From Deltaproteobacteria bacterium (GTDB lineage Bacteria > Desulfobacterota > Dissulfuribacteria > Dissulfuribacterales > QOAL01): a stretch of DNA of 35,183 nt. The position numbers were made by a program, and so were the translations under genes. Position 1 is the stretch's first letter; the number at the start of each line of letters is the position of its first letter. The notes beneath the pieces are model-generated. The model worked only from the letters and a program-made list of their open reading frames with translations, had not been told where the DNA came from and ran no database searches. The stretch spans positions 1 to 35,183 of the forward strand of contig JALVJO010000101.1 in the NCBI GenBank assembly GCA_027028245.1, given 5' to 3'. Positions 16,644 through 25,557 of this stretch are shown piece after piece.

Positions 16644-16898
16644 TCATACTGTAACATCTATGGATTTTTTTCCAGTGCCCTGGAAAGAGGGTTTTTGCGG
16701 CGAGTTAGCTTCCTGGTGCTCTTCATCGGCTGTGCCGGTTCCAAGGCTTACCCTGTCCGTGAGATTCCTGGGTTTTTTCCGGTCCTTTTGTTCCCGGCGC
16801 TTTTGTCTTCTTCTTTCCTCCCTGACGCTTGAGGGGTGAGGACTGACCGGCCGGATCTGGTTCAGGGGATATATTTCATTTACAAAGTCGTCCGGCAT
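16644..16898 (-). CDS. Small charged protein at the end of the flagellar operon
   Basis: A protein of 84 residues with no known domain. It begins MPDDFVNEIYPLNQIRP, has a Pro/Ser segment and then a very basic stretch (REERRRQKRREQKDRKKPR). It starts 22 bases after the stop of the second FliL-domain gene, with AGGGGGG some 11 bases before the ATG, and runs in the same direction. An upstream start at 16973 would overlap that gene. Small charged proteins at this position are known in some flagellar clusters but I cannot name this one. Coding status is moderately supported by the spacing and by the start, not by homology. Confidence 0.52.
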   Translation of the reverse strand: MPDDFVNEIYPLNQIRPVSPHPSSVREERRRQKRREQKDRKKPRNLTDRVSLGTGTADEEHQEANSPQKPSFQGTGKKSIDVTV

Positions 16899-16920
16899 GA
16901 TGCTGTTTCCCCCCTGCCTT

Positions 16921-18096
16921 CTACCTAAGGAGAAACCCCATGAGCCTGATATCCTCCAGGCGGAGGGGGGCAAGTTCCTTGTTCAGCCTGTCCAGCAGGG
17001 GACGGCGGTATCTTGTAAGCAGGTCTCCCTTGACGCCTCTTGATATGTTTATGCCCTTCAGCTCCTGGTAGATAATGTCCCTTACCCAGGCCTCTCTTTT
17101 CAGAAGTTCCTGCTTGGTTGTAGCATCAGGGACTATGAGCTCAATCCGCAGCTTGAAAAAGACGAGATCTCCTGATTTCTGGGCGGGAATCAGAAAGGGC
17201 GCAAGATCTATGGCCTGGGCAGTGCCCCTTGCCGGGCTTTTGGCAAGTTTCAGCGCAGACTCGGCCGGGACCTGCATGGTTTTTTGCTGGTTTTTCGAAG
17301 AAACAGGTGCGGGATTTGCCGGCCTTTTGTCCGCACTGGATGCCATGAGCCAGATGGTAAATACGGCAGCAACACACAGGCCTGCTGAAAGGCCGGTGAC
17401 AATCCAGGGGATCAAGCCCTTTATACCGGCGCCTTCAGGTGCTGATACTTCCCGGTTTTCTTCCGGGGGTTGTTCATCCGAACCCTCCCGGGATTCCTGG
17501 GAGGTTTCGTCCTCAGCGGCCTCTACCTCTGAACTGCCTGTATCTTCTGGTCCCTCTTCAGCTGCACTTTCCCCGGAGTTCTCTTCCTGGGCATTTTCTT
17601 CCGACGGGGTTTCAGGTTTTTCTTCCTTTTCCTTCTTCGAGGCCTTTTTTTCCAGGGGCTGGCCTGTTTCTTCTGTTTTGCTTTCTGCTTCCGGTTCCAG
17701 CTCCTGTTCCAGGAATTCTTCCTCGAAAAGGGGGATTTCTTCTATGTCGTCGTCTTCCCAGAGCTCATCGTCTCCAAGATCTATTCCCGTTTCGTCATCA
17801 TCCATGCTGCTGCCCGGGGGGGCAGAGTCTGCACCCTGTTCCGGGGTTGATCCTTCGGGCCCTTTCTCCTGAACAGAAGCCGTCTCGTTTGATGCCATGT
17901 TCTGAAGGCTTTCGGCATCCGGGGGGCTTTCAGCATTCAGGCTCAGATCGTCCCGGCCGGCTGGTGCATCCTGTGCTGCGGTCTCAGCGCCTGAATCCCG
18001 GGCATCTTCAGAAATATTCAGCTCTTCCATCTGCTGGTTGATCTCCTCCAGGGATTCAGAGATGGCGGCTGTCTTGTCAGCGGCCGGTTCGCCCAT
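16921..18096 (-). CDS. FliL-domain membrane protein with a long acidic cytoplasmic N-terminus
   Basis: A protein of 391 residues with one transmembrane helix at about 227-252. Residues 1-225 are low-complexity, extremely rich in Glu, Asp, Ser and Pro, with a short basic patch (KKASKKEKEEK) near 150-160, and should be disordered in the cytoplasm. The periplasmic part, about 295-391, resembles the FliL C-terminal domain (FFKLRIELIVPD, YQELKG, LLDRLNKELAP, LEDIRLMGFLL). FliL proteins surround the stator-rotor interface and affect motor torque. Normal FliL has only about 20-30 residues before its helix, so this is an unusual second FliL beside the standard one at 28580-29104. It is 10 bases after cheY in the operon. 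The start codon has only a weak ribosome site. Confidence 0.75.
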   Translation of the reverse strand: MGEPAADKTAAISESLEEINQQMEELNISEDARDSGAETAAQDAPAGRDDLSLNAESPPDAESLQNMASNETASVQEKGPEGSTPEQGADSAPPGSSMDDDETGIDLGDDELWEDDDIEEIPLFEEEFLEQELEPEAESKTEETGQPLEKKASKKEKEEKPETPSEENAQEENSGESAAEEGPEDTGSSEVEAAEDETSQESREGSDEQPPEENREVSAPEGAGIKGLIPWIVTGLSAGLCVAAVFTIWLMASSADKRPANPAPVSSKNQQKTMQVPAESALKLAKSPARGTAQAIDLAPFLIPAQKSGDLVFFKLRIELIVPDATTKQELLKREAWVRDIIYQELKGINISRGVKGDLLTRYRRPLLDRLNKELAPLRLEDIRLMGFLLR

Positions 18097-18106
18097 TTCT
18101 CAATTC

Positions 18107-18487
18107 TTATTCAAAGATCTTTTCTATCTTTTCACCCAGTGTTTCAGGGGTAAAGGGCTTTACTATGTAGTTGCTTACCTTGGCCTTTACGGCTTCAATG
18201 ATGTTTTCCTTCTGGGCCTCAGCAGTAACCATCAGAAAGGGTGTTTGCTGGAGCTTGTCATCGGCCCTGACCTTTTTAAGCAGTTCGATGCCGGTCATCT
18301 TGGGCATGTTCCAGTCGGAAACGATGAAATCCACCGGTTCTTTCTGAAGCATTTCCCAGGCAACCGAGCCGTCGTCGGCCTCCACGAAGTTTTTGAATCC
18401 AAGCTGTGTGAGAATATTTTTCACGATTCTGCGCATGGTGGCAAAATCATCCACGATCATTACAGTCATGTTATAGTCAATAGCCAT
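18107..18487 (-). CDS. cheY: Chemotaxis response regulator CheY
   Basis: A single receiver domain of 126 residues that, when phosphorylated, binds the flagellar switch and reverses or stops rotation. The acidic pair Asp13-Asp14, phospho-acceptor Asp58 (SDWNMP), Thr88 and Lys110 (VKPFTPE) are all present, and there is no output domain. The ATG at 18487 has AGGAGG six bases upstream. It lies between fliA and the second FliL-domain gene. The 86-base gap before it is larger than most in the operon and might hold an extra promoter. Its likely targets in this window are FliM and possibly FliN, both of which have CheY-binding-type peptides. Confidence 0.96.
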   Translation of the reverse strand: MAIDYNMTVMIVDDFATMRRIVKNILTQLGFKNFVEADDGSVAWEMLQKEPVDFIVSDWNMPKMTGIELLKKVRADDKLQQTPFLMVTAEAQKENIIEAVKAKVSNYIVKPFTPETLGEKIEKIFE

Positions 18488-18573
18488 TTATGTCCTCCTG
18501 GAAGTAGTGGTTAATCTCTTAATCGTACTTTCTGCCTTCTTTCATTAAGACTTCCGGATAAAGGTGCCTGCTC

Positions 18574-19392
18574 TTAAAAAAGTTCCTTGAATTCAGCAAG
18601 TTCAGCTTGAGAAAAGCCCTCGGAAAGATAGGACCTTATCCTGATGATGGCCTTTGTATGCATCTGGGAAATCCGGCTTTCGGTGTAGCCCATGATCTCA
18701 CCTATCTCCTTCATGGTCAGGTCCTCGAAGTAATACAGGGAAACCACCAGTTTTTCCTTTTCCGGCAGGGTTTTAATCCCCTCTATCATGATTTCCTTGA
18801 CCTGAGACAAGTTGAGCTGTTCGAAGGGATCGCTTTCGCCGTCATCTGCTATGAGGTCGAAAAGGTCCTCGTCGTTGGCATCGGGCATCCTCCTTCTTAT
18901 GGCCTCGATATCCAGAAAAGTGACCCCCCTGGTCTTGTCCAGGAGTTTGTAATACTGCTGCAGGCTGATCCCCATTTCCTTTGCAATTTCTTCGTCTTCC
19001 GGCACCCTTTCCAGCTTTTTCTCCAGTCTTTCCACTACCTTTTCAAGTTCGGTGGCCTTTTTGCGGACCGATCTGGGCACCCAGTCAAGATGACGGAGTT
19101 CATCCAGCATGGCACCCCTTATCCTGAATTCTGCATAGGTCTTGAACTTGATCTTTTTGGCAGGATCAAATTTTTCAATGGCATCTATAAGCCCTATTAT
19201 GCCCGGGCCGATCAGGTCTTCCGGCAGGATATGGGGCGGCAGCCTTCCTGCCAGCCGGCTGGCTACGTAATTGACAAGGGGTGAATATTTTACAATGAGC
19301 TCTTCCCGCTTGTCTGGAGTGAGCGTGGCCCCCTGGCCAAAAAATTCCTCGGTATAGTCTTTCAGTTTGGGTGCAGCGCTTGTTCTTGCCAT
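18574..19392 (-). CDS. fliA: Flagellar sigma factor FliA (sigma-28)
   Basis: A sigma-70-family factor of 272 residues that directs RNA polymerase to late flagellar and chemotaxis genes. Region 2 (ILPEDLIGPGIIGLIDAIEKFDP, FKTYAEFRIRGAMLDELR) comes first, followed by the RSVRKKATELEKVV block of region 3 and the region 4 helix-turn-helix (LTMKEIGEIMGYTESRISQMHTKAI). Length is close to that of other FliA proteins. The frame could begin at a TTG at 19401, overlapping flhG, but the ATG at 19392 is the more likely start. The gene follows flhG with a gap of five bases and precedes cheY. No separate anti-sigma factor (FlgM) is in the window. Confidence 0.96.
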   Translation of the reverse strand: MARTSAAPKLKDYTEEFFGQGATLTPDKREELIVKYSPLVNYVASRLAGRLPPHILPEDLIGPGIIGLIDAIEKFDPAKKIKFKTYAEFRIRGAMLDELRHLDWVPRSVRKKATELEKVVERLEKKLERVPEDEEIAKEMGISLQQYYKLLDKTRGVTFLDIEAIRRRMPDANDEDLFDLIADDGESDPFEQLNLSQVKEIMIEGIKTLPEKEKLVVSLYYFEDLTMKEIGEIMGYTESRISQMHTKAIIRIRSYLSEGFSQAELAEFKELF

Positions 19393-19397
19393 GTCTT

Positions 19398-20294
19398 TCA
19401 AAGCCTCAACAGGTCTTGCCAGAAAAATTTTATGTTTCCGTCGTTTCTCTTGCCCTTTTGCTTCAGGACTTCCTCGGCAATCCGCTCAAACTCCTGGCTT
19501 GCCCTGCAGGCCGGGAAGATTTCAAGGGCGGTCTTCTGCTGGCGGACAGATTTCGGGATGCACAGATCCCTGGGGATATAGCCGAGGAAATTGAAGGAAA
19601 GAAAACCCAGGAACCTGTCAGCTACCGAAGTAAGTTGCCTGAAGACGTTCTGGGCCTCTTTTTTGCTGTTTGTCCAGTTTACTATGATGGAAAATTCATT
19701 GACCCTGTACCCTTGGGACAACACCTTGATGAGTGCATAGGCATCGGTAATGGATGTGGGTTCAGGTGTCAAAATTACAACTCTTTCTTCAGACGCCATG
19801 TTGAAATACATGACGGTGTCAGAAATTCCAGCAGCATTGTCGATGAGCATCACGTCAATGGGCTCATCCAGGCTGTCGAATTCGTTTAGCAGAAAGAGCT
19901 TTTCGCTCTCATCAAGAAGGCACATCTCCTGTATGCCCGAGCTTGCAGGAAGCAGCTTGATGCCCTCGGGGCCGTCCAGGATCACGTCTGACAGGCTTTT
20001 CTCCCCGGAAAAAACGTGCTGAATGGAATACTTAGGGGTAATCCCGAGCATCACGTCCACGTTTGCAAGGCCGAGATCGGCATCAAGTATCAGGACATTC
20101 TTGCCCTTTCGCGACACCGCAAGGGCCAGGTTGGTGACAATGCTGGTTTTGCCAACTCCTCCCTTGCCGCTGCTGAAACACAGTACCTTGGGGACCCGGT
20201 ACGAGGTATCCCGGGCAGTACTGCCCCGGTCTGAAATACCAGTCTCGGCGCCGCTGTAATCCTTCCACTCTTTCAATGTAGCTGCCTGATTCAT
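19398..20294 (-). CDS. flhG: Flagellar number regulator FlhG (FleN), MinD-like ATPase
   Basis: A ParA/MinD-family ATPase of 298 residues that limits flagellar number by acting on FlhF and, in some species, on the master regulator. The deviant Walker A SGKGGVGKTS lies at 42-51, followed by ILDADLGLANVDVML and MLIDNAAG. The first residues NQAATLKEW match the DQAxxLR-type activator peptide with which FlhG stimulates the FlhF GTPase. The C-terminus (FFWQDLLRL) could be the amphipathic membrane-targeting helix. It lies 12 bases after flhF and directly before fliA. The flhF-flhG pair points to polar flagella. Confidence 0.94.
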   Translation of the reverse strand: MNQAATLKEWKDYSGAETGISDRGSTARDTSYRVPKVLCFSSGKGGVGKTSIVTNLALAVSRKGKNVLILDADLGLANVDVMLGITPKYSIQHVFSGEKSLSDVILDGPEGIKLLPASSGIQEMCLLDESEKLFLLNEFDSLDEPIDVMLIDNAAGISDTVMYFNMASEERVVILTPEPTSITDAYALIKVLSQGYRVNEFSIIVNWTNSKKEAQNVFRQLTSVADRFLGFLSFNFLGYIPRDLCIPKSVRQQKTALEIFPACRASQEFERIAEEVLKQKGKRNDGNIKFFWQDLLRL

Positions 20295-20306
20295 GTCTTG
20301 TCCACG

Positions 20307-21524
20307 TCAACACACATTAGCATTCAGATGTCCCGGAGTCTGGCGGCCGGCACTGGGTACAGATTCCGGTTCAGCAAACAGGGTACTGCAGAGTTTTTCT
20401 GCCCTGGGCACCTGGATATCCTCCGGTACCCGCTGGCCGTTTGTCATGTAGGAGAGCGAAAGACCGGCCTGGACCACGGCAAAAAAGGCTGAAGCCGGAA
20501 ATCTTGTTTCATCGGTCTTTGTCAGGGTCCAGCCTCCTGCTGGAAATGTCTTGTAAAAATCTATGGATTCCATCAGGTCCTCTCTCTTATAGGTTGAACA
20601 AAGCATGACCTGTGCCATAAGTCCCGGCACGGCGTCAAAGAGTCTGCGTAGCTCGGTCTCGTGGGCAGAAGAGAAAGGATTTCGCCCGGTTGTATCCACC
20701 AGTATAAAATCCTTGTCCCTGTGTATGCTGAAGATTCTAAGGAGCTCCTTGGTGGTCCGCGCCGTCTCCAGGGGAAGGTCCATAAGCTGTGCATACTTCC
20801 TTAGCTGGTGTTCTGCTCCCAGCCTGTAGGAATCAACACTGACAAGCAGGCCTGTCTTTTTTTTGAGAAACTTCAGCCGTGCAGCAATTTTGGCAAGGGT
20901 TGTTGTTTTTCCGACACCTGTAGGACCTATGAAGGCCCACCAGACAGGGGTACGGGAATTTTCAGCAGCAGGACCTGGTCGAAAATGTTTCATAAGGTAG
21001 TTGCTGAGCCATGAAATTATCTGGTCCCTGGTTATTTGGTGATGGCTGAAGGATGAAAGGATGGTTTTTGACAGGGAGCTTGCAGTTGCCGGATCAATAC
21101 CAAGACCTGAAAGCATTTCTTGGACTGCCGGGCCTTTTTTCATCCCGGCCGGCTCAGGTCCAGGAAGGTCCCTGGTGCTGCCGCCTTGTTCCAGGACTTT
21201 TTCCAGGAGCATTGTCATGTTGGAAAGGGCCTTTTTTATTTCACTTACTTCTTCAGAGAGTTTTTCAAGGGATAAAGGCTGAGGTGGTGGCTGGACCTTC
21301 GCCGCTTCAGCGTCGGACTTGGCAGGGGATATCCGGGAACTTGATGTTTCCTCTTCCCGGTCCACGGCTGCCACCACCTCTGTATAGCTGACAAAGCCCC
21401 TTGATTCAGGGTCCTTTTTCCTCTTTTTTTCTGTGCTCAGGATAACGGCCTCGCTTCCAAGTTCAGCCTTGACCATTTCCAGTGCCTTAGAGATATTTTC
21501 TGCAGTGAATCTTCTAAGATGCAT
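20307..21524 (-). CDS. flhF: Flagellar placement GTPase FlhF
   Basis: An SRP-type GTPase of 405 residues that recruits early flagellar parts to the cell pole. The short N-terminal domain MHLRRFTAENISKALEMVK is typical. A variable basic/Pro-rich region follows to about 120, then the helical N domain and the G domain with GPTGVGKTTT at 200-209, the DSYR motif, DTTGR at 277-281 and TKTDE near 339. The C-terminal 30 residues are not conserved. It starts 15 bases from the flhA stop with GGAG seven bases upstream. The order flhA-flhF-flhG-fliA is the usual one in polarly flagellated bacteria. Confidence 0.95.
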   Translation of the reverse strand: MHLRRFTAENISKALEMVKAELGSEAVILSTEKKRKKDPESRGFVSYTEVVAAVDREEETSSSRISPAKSDAEAAKVQPPPQPLSLEKLSEEVSEIKKALSNMTMLLEKVLEQGGSTRDLPGPEPAGMKKGPAVQEMLSGLGIDPATASSLSKTILSSFSHHQITRDQIISWLSNYLMKHFRPGPAAENSRTPVWWAFIGPTGVGKTTTLAKIAARLKFLKKKTGLLVSVDSYRLGAEHQLRKYAQLMDLPLETARTTKELLRIFSIHRDKDFILVDTTGRNPFSSAHETELRRLFDAVPGLMAQVMLCSTYKREDLMESIDFYKTFPAGGWTLTKTDETRFPASAFFAVVQAGLSLSYMTNGQRVPEDIQVPRAEKLCSTLFAEPESVPSAGRQTPGHLNANVC

Positions 21525-21538
21525 GTCTCTCTCCAGCC

Positions 21539-23641
21539 TTATTTCAGTGATACCATGCCTACCGACTCAAGCCGTATGCTGCTCGGCACTTCTGAGTGGG
21601 AAAGTACAGCAGCCTCGGGTACGAATTTTTCTATCAGCCTCCTGAGATGCCTTCTCACCACCGGGTTTGTGAGTATCACCGGCTGATATCCCCTGCCGGC
21701 TGCCTCTTCCACAACATCCTTTACGGCAGAGACGATATTTTGCGCCGTTCCCGGATCCAGGCTCAGGAATACGCCGTGTTCTGTCTGCTGCAGGCTGTTT
21801 CTGATCTGGTCTTCTATGGAGCTTTCCAGGGTGATGACATGGAGGGTGTCTTCTTCGTCCAGGAAGGGCCTTACTATGGCCCGTCCAAGTCTCTGTCTGA
21901 CGTATTCAGTCAGTATCTCCGGGTCCTTTGTCATCTCAGCGTAATCGGCAAGGGCTTCGGAGATGGTCAGAAGATCCCTGATGGACACATTTTCCCTGAC
22001 AAGGTTCTGGAGCACCTTCTGGATAATTCCCAGGGGAAGGGCGTTTGTGACCTCTTCCACTGCCTTGGGGCTTGTTGCCGCCAAGGCATCCAGTAGACGC
22101 TGTACCTCCTGCCGTCCCAGGAGGTCAGCGGCATTTTTCTTTATGACCTCGGCAATATGGGTGGCGATAACCGTGGAAAGGTCAACGACTGTGTAGCCGG
22201 CAAGCTGGGCCTCCTCGCGCTGTTCCTCCCTGATCCAGACAGCAGGGAGCCCGAAGGCGGGTTCGGTGGTTGGAATGCCGTCTATCTCTTTCTTGGCGTC
22301 TCCCGGGTTCATGGCCAGCAGGTGGCCGATCATGAGGCTGCCCTTGGCAGCGTCGATACCCTTAATCAGGAGCCTGTACTGGCCAGGCTGAAGCTGCAGG
22401 TTGTCCCTTACGTGCAGGGGAGGCACTATGATCCCGAGCTCCTGTGCAAACTGCCTCCTGATGGACTTGATGCGCTCAAGGAGATCTCCCCCCTGTTCCT
22501 CGTCCACAAGGGGTATAAGGCCGTAGCCTACCTCAAGCTCCAGAATGTCAAGCTGCAGGAGCCTTTCCACATCCTCCGGGGTACCCGGCTCCGGCTGTTC
22601 CTCCTTCTCGGCCTCTGTCCGCTGGGTCTCGGCCGACTTTTTCATTTTCGCCTCTTCCTTGAATGCAATGTATGCCAGGGCGCCGATCCCCAGGGAGAGA
22701 ACGGTAAAGGGGATGGTGGGAAGGCCGGGTATTACGCCGAATATGAAAACGATGCAGGCAGTTACCGCAAGAGCCTGAGGATGCACGGCAAACTGCTTTA
22801 TGAATTCCGTACCCATGCTTGCGCTCGAGGCAGCACGGCTGACCAGGATTCCGGCTGCAGTGGAAATGATCAGGGCCGGGATCTGGGATACAAGGCCGTC
22901 TCCTATGGTAAGAAGCGTGTAGCTCTGTGCCGCGCTTGCCACAGGCATGTCCTGCTGAAGAACCCCAATAACGAAACCTCCTATGACGTTGATGGCCATT
23001 ATCACAAGACCCGCTATGGCTTCGCCCCTGACAAACTTGCTTGCACCATCCATGGCCCCGTAGAATTCAGATTCCCTGGCTATGGCATCCCTTCTTCGCC
23101 TGGCCTCGTTTTCATCAATGAGGCCTGCATTGAGGTCGGCATCAATGGCCATCTGCTTGCCGGGCATGGCATCCAGGGTAAAGCGTGCAGCCACCTCTGC
23201 TATGCGGCCGGAACCCTTGGTGATGACCACGAAGTTTATGATGACCAGGATGGAAAAAACTATGCCTCCAACCACGTAATTGCCTCCCACAACGAAGTGG
23301 CCGAAGCCCATGATTATCTTGCCTGCCGCATCCACCCCTTCGTGGCCGTGCAGGAGTATCAGCCTGGTGGAGGCTATGTTCAGGGAGAGCCTGAAAAGGG
23401 TGGTAATCAGGAGAAGGGAGGGAAATATGGGAAAGTCCAGGGGCTTTATCACGTAGATGGAAAGGAGGAACACCAGGAGAGAGATTGTGATATTAAGGGC
23501 CAGGAACAGGTCCAGGGCCGGGGCCGGAAGGGGAAGTATCATGATGAGCAGCACTCCCACGACCCCGGCTGCGGCCACAAGGTTGTTCCTGTCTACCTGG
23601 ATTCCAGTCCACACGGATCTAACAGCATCTATTGCGGTCAT
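21539..23641 (-). CDS. flhA: Flagellar export gate protein FlhA
   Basis: The large subunit of the flagellar type III export gate, 700 residues, the normal length. Residues 1-320 contain about eight transmembrane helices. Between them is the FHIPEP-family signature (RFTLDAMPGKQMAIDADLNAGLIDENEA). A linker follows, then the cytoplasmic domain from about 360, which forms the nonameric ring that receives chaperone-substrate complexes. The C-terminus ends in a hydrophilic tail (SSIRLESVGMVSLK). GAGGAG lies seven to eight bases before the ATG. It is 20 bases downstream of flhB and 14 before flhF. Confidence 0.97.
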   Translation of the reverse strand: MTAIDAVRSVWTGIQVDRNNLVAAAGVVGVLLIMILPLPAPALDLFLALNITISLLVFLLSIYVIKPLDFPIFPSLLLITTLFRLSLNIASTRLILLHGHEGVDAAGKIIMGFGHFVVGGNYVVGGIVFSILVIINFVVITKGSGRIAEVAARFTLDAMPGKQMAIDADLNAGLIDENEARRRRDAIARESEFYGAMDGASKFVRGEAIAGLVIMAINVIGGFVIGVLQQDMPVASAAQSYTLLTIGDGLVSQIPALIISTAAGILVSRAASSASMGTEFIKQFAVHPQALAVTACIVFIFGVIPGLPTIPFTVLSLGIGALAYIAFKEEAKMKKSAETQRTEAEKEEQPEPGTPEDVERLLQLDILELEVGYGLIPLVDEEQGGDLLERIKSIRRQFAQELGIIVPPLHVRDNLQLQPGQYRLLIKGIDAAKGSLMIGHLLAMNPGDAKKEIDGIPTTEPAFGLPAVWIREEQREEAQLAGYTVVDLSTVIATHIAEVIKKNAADLLGRQEVQRLLDALAATSPKAVEEVTNALPLGIIQKVLQNLVRENVSIRDLLTISEALADYAEMTKDPEILTEYVRQRLGRAIVRPFLDEEDTLHVITLESSIEDQIRNSLQQTEHGVFLSLDPGTAQNIVSAVKDVVEEAAGRGYQPVILTNPVVRRHLRRLIEKFVPEAAVLSHSEVPSSIRLESVGMVSLK

Positions 23642-23661
23642 ACTGGTGCTCCTCTATTCGC

Positions 23662-24741
23662 TTAACCCCTGGGTTTTGCCGTCCTGCCCTTAAGCCGGTA
23701 TACGTATGCAAAGATTTCTGCAACGGCCTGGAACAGGGTTTCAGGTATGGTTTGTCCCACCTCAACTAGTTTATAAAGGCTTTGTGCCACCGGCTTGTTT
23801 TCCACAACGGGTATGCCGTGTTCCCTGGCAATCTCCCTGATTTTCTCTGCCAGGACCCCGGCACCCTTGGCCACAACGTATGGGGCCTGCATCCTGCCTG
23901 CCTCGTACTTCAGAGCCACGGCCAGATGCGTGGGGTTGGTAATGACTACATCCGCCTCAGGCACTTCCTGCATCATCCTCTTTCTGGCCTGCTCGCGCTG
24001 GATGCTTCGGATCCTGGACTTCACCTGGGGATCTCCCTCGGTTTGCTTGAATTCCTCCTTGACTTCCTGTTTTGTCATCTTGAGGTTTTTCTCAAACTCC
24101 CAGCGCTGGTACATGTAGTCCAGTACGGAAAGAAGGATCATTGCCAGGCAGGATTTCCAGAATATCTTGAAGCTCACCGTGCCGATGTAGGAAATTATCT
24201 GATACGGGGTCTGGTCCAGCAGGGGCGGCAGGAGATGGATCTGGTCCCGGACCGTGCTCCAGGCAATCCAGGTGACGATCACGAGCTTGAAAAGGGACTT
24301 GATAAATTCTACCAGGCTCTGGAGGGAAAAGAGCCTTTTCAGGCCCTCCATGGGATTGATCTTGGAAATTTTCGGGATAATGGGTTCCCAGGTGAAGAGC
24401 GTGCCCACCTGGAGATAGTTTGAAAGAAGGGCAATGACGGTGATAACTAAAAAGAGAGGGGCCATGAGGATGAAAAACTGCTTCATGCCCAGGAGCGCCA
24501 GGGGCTGCATGCTTTCGAAACTCACCTTGATGCTGCCCAGGTGTTCAAGGTAATAGCTCAAGGTCCCGCAGAGACGGGTCATGAAAAAACTGCTTCCCCA
24601 GTACAGGGTAAAAAGGCTTGACAGAAGGACTGCCACAGAGGCAAGCTCCCTGCTCTTGGCAACCTGTCCCTTTTCCCGGGCCTCCTGCCTCCGCTTAGGG
24701 GTTGCCTGTTCAGTCCTTTCCTGGAAGGATTCCTCTGCCAT
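23662..24741 (-). CDS. flhB: Flagellar export switch protein FlhB
   Basis: The substrate-specificity switch of the flagellar export apparatus, 359 residues. Four transmembrane helices occupy about residues 30-215, preceded by the typical basic start (ERTEQATPKRRQEAREKGQVAKS). The cytoplasmic domain contains the autocleavage motif NPTH at 269-272, where cleavage between Asn and Pro switches export from rod-hook to filament proteins. The C-terminal domain ends at KLVEVGQTIPETLFQAVAEIFAYVYRL, also standard. GAGGA lies eight bases before the ATG; fliR ends 11 bases upstream. Confidence 0.97.
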   Translation of the reverse strand: MAEESFQERTEQATPKRRQEAREKGQVAKSRELASVAVLLSSLFTLYWGSSFFMTRLCGTLSYYLEHLGSIKVSFESMQPLALLGMKQFFILMAPLFLVITVIALLSNYLQVGTLFTWEPIIPKISKINPMEGLKRLFSLQSLVEFIKSLFKLVIVTWIAWSTVRDQIHLLPPLLDQTPYQIISYIGTVSFKIFWKSCLAMILLSVLDYMYQRWEFEKNLKMTKQEVKEEFKQTEGDPQVKSRIRSIQREQARKRMMQEVPEADVVITNPTHLAVALKYEAGRMQAPYVVAKGAGVLAEKIREIAREHGIPVVENKPVAQSLYKLVEVGQTIPETLFQAVAEIFAYVYRLKGRTAKPRG

Positions 24742-24752
24742 CTGTCAGTTCC

Positions 24753-25544
24753 TCAGCCGCTGCCCATGGCTTTTAGTGCCAGGGGCATGAGTTTGACTGC
24801 CTTGTCCAGCGATCTTCCCAGTACCGGCCAGAAAAACTGGAGGGTGAGGCCGAAAAAGAAAAGTCCCAGGGCAACATTGAGATTAAAGCTTACTATCAGC
24901 ATGTTTATCTGGGGGACAAGCTTTGCCAGAATTCCCAGGGCTACCTGCGACAGCAGAAGTATGCCCATGACAGGTGCCATGAGTTTTATGGAAAGGATGA
25001 ACATCTCTTCGGCCATGAGCATGACCATATTGTAGAGGGATTTTGACAGTATCAGGTGGCCGGGAGGCATGATTTCAAAGCTTTCCTTGAGCACCCTGAT
25101 TACGGCATGATGCCCGTCTGCTGCAAGAAAAAGGAGAAGGGCAATCATATATGCGAACTGGGCTACTATTACCGACTGTACCCCTGTCTGGGGATCCATG
25201 ACGTTGGCAACGCTGAGTCCCATCTGAATTCCAACCATCTGCCCTGCAATCTGGAGCCCTGCAAAGACCATCCTGATAAAGAGGGCAAGGGTCATGGACA
25301 TGAAGATCTCTCCAGCTGCCATCAGTAGCATGCCTGCGGCACTTTCCGGGAAAAAATCCGCAGAAACAGGCACTACAGGGGTGAGGACAAGGGCCAGGAC
25401 CATGGACATGGCAGCCTTAAGGGGCATGGGAAGCGTGCGCGAGCCGAATACCGGCATCAGGAAAAGCAGCGTGGAGACCCTGAGGAGAACCAGGAGAAAT
25501 ACCTTGTAGTTCAGGGTGATCCAGCTTAGAAATTCCATGTTCAT
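24753..25544 (-). CDS. fliR: Flagellar export gate protein FliR
   Basis: An inner-membrane protein of 263 residues with about six transmembrane helices. With FliP and FliQ it forms the helical core of the flagellar export gate. The N-terminal segment (FLLVLLRVSTLLFLMPVFGSRTLP) and the internal GLQIAGQMVGIQMGLSVANVMDPQ block are typical family features. The start has no strong ribosome site, which suits translational coupling to fliQ 13 bases upstream; a second ATG two codons in is possible. It lies between fliQ and flhB, as usual. Confidence 0.96.
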   Translation of the reverse strand: MNMEFLSWITLNYKVFLLVLLRVSTLLFLMPVFGSRTLPMPLKAAMSMVLALVLTPVVPVSADFFPESAAGMLLMAAGEIFMSMTLALFIRMVFAGLQIAGQMVGIQMGLSVANVMDPQTGVQSVIVAQFAYMIALLLFLAADGHHAVIRVLKESFEIMPPGHLILSKSLYNMVMLMAEEMFILSIKLMAPVMGILLLSQVALGILAKLVPQINMLIVSFNLNVALGLFFFGLTLQFFWPVLGRSLDKAVKLMPLALKAMGSG

Positions 25545-25557
25545 GGCAGAGCGCTCT

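Noticed and set aside
18488-18573. A possible sigma-28 promoter before cheY
   Set aside because: TAAT and CGATTAA are present on the minus strand but the spacing and -10 half differ from the consensus. It is too weak to annotate.
22157-23665. A 502-codon open frame antisense to flhA
   Set aside because: flhA is unmistakable on the other strand. The antisense frame has no domain, its composition is odd (His/Gly rich), and such frames are common opposite GC-skewed codons.
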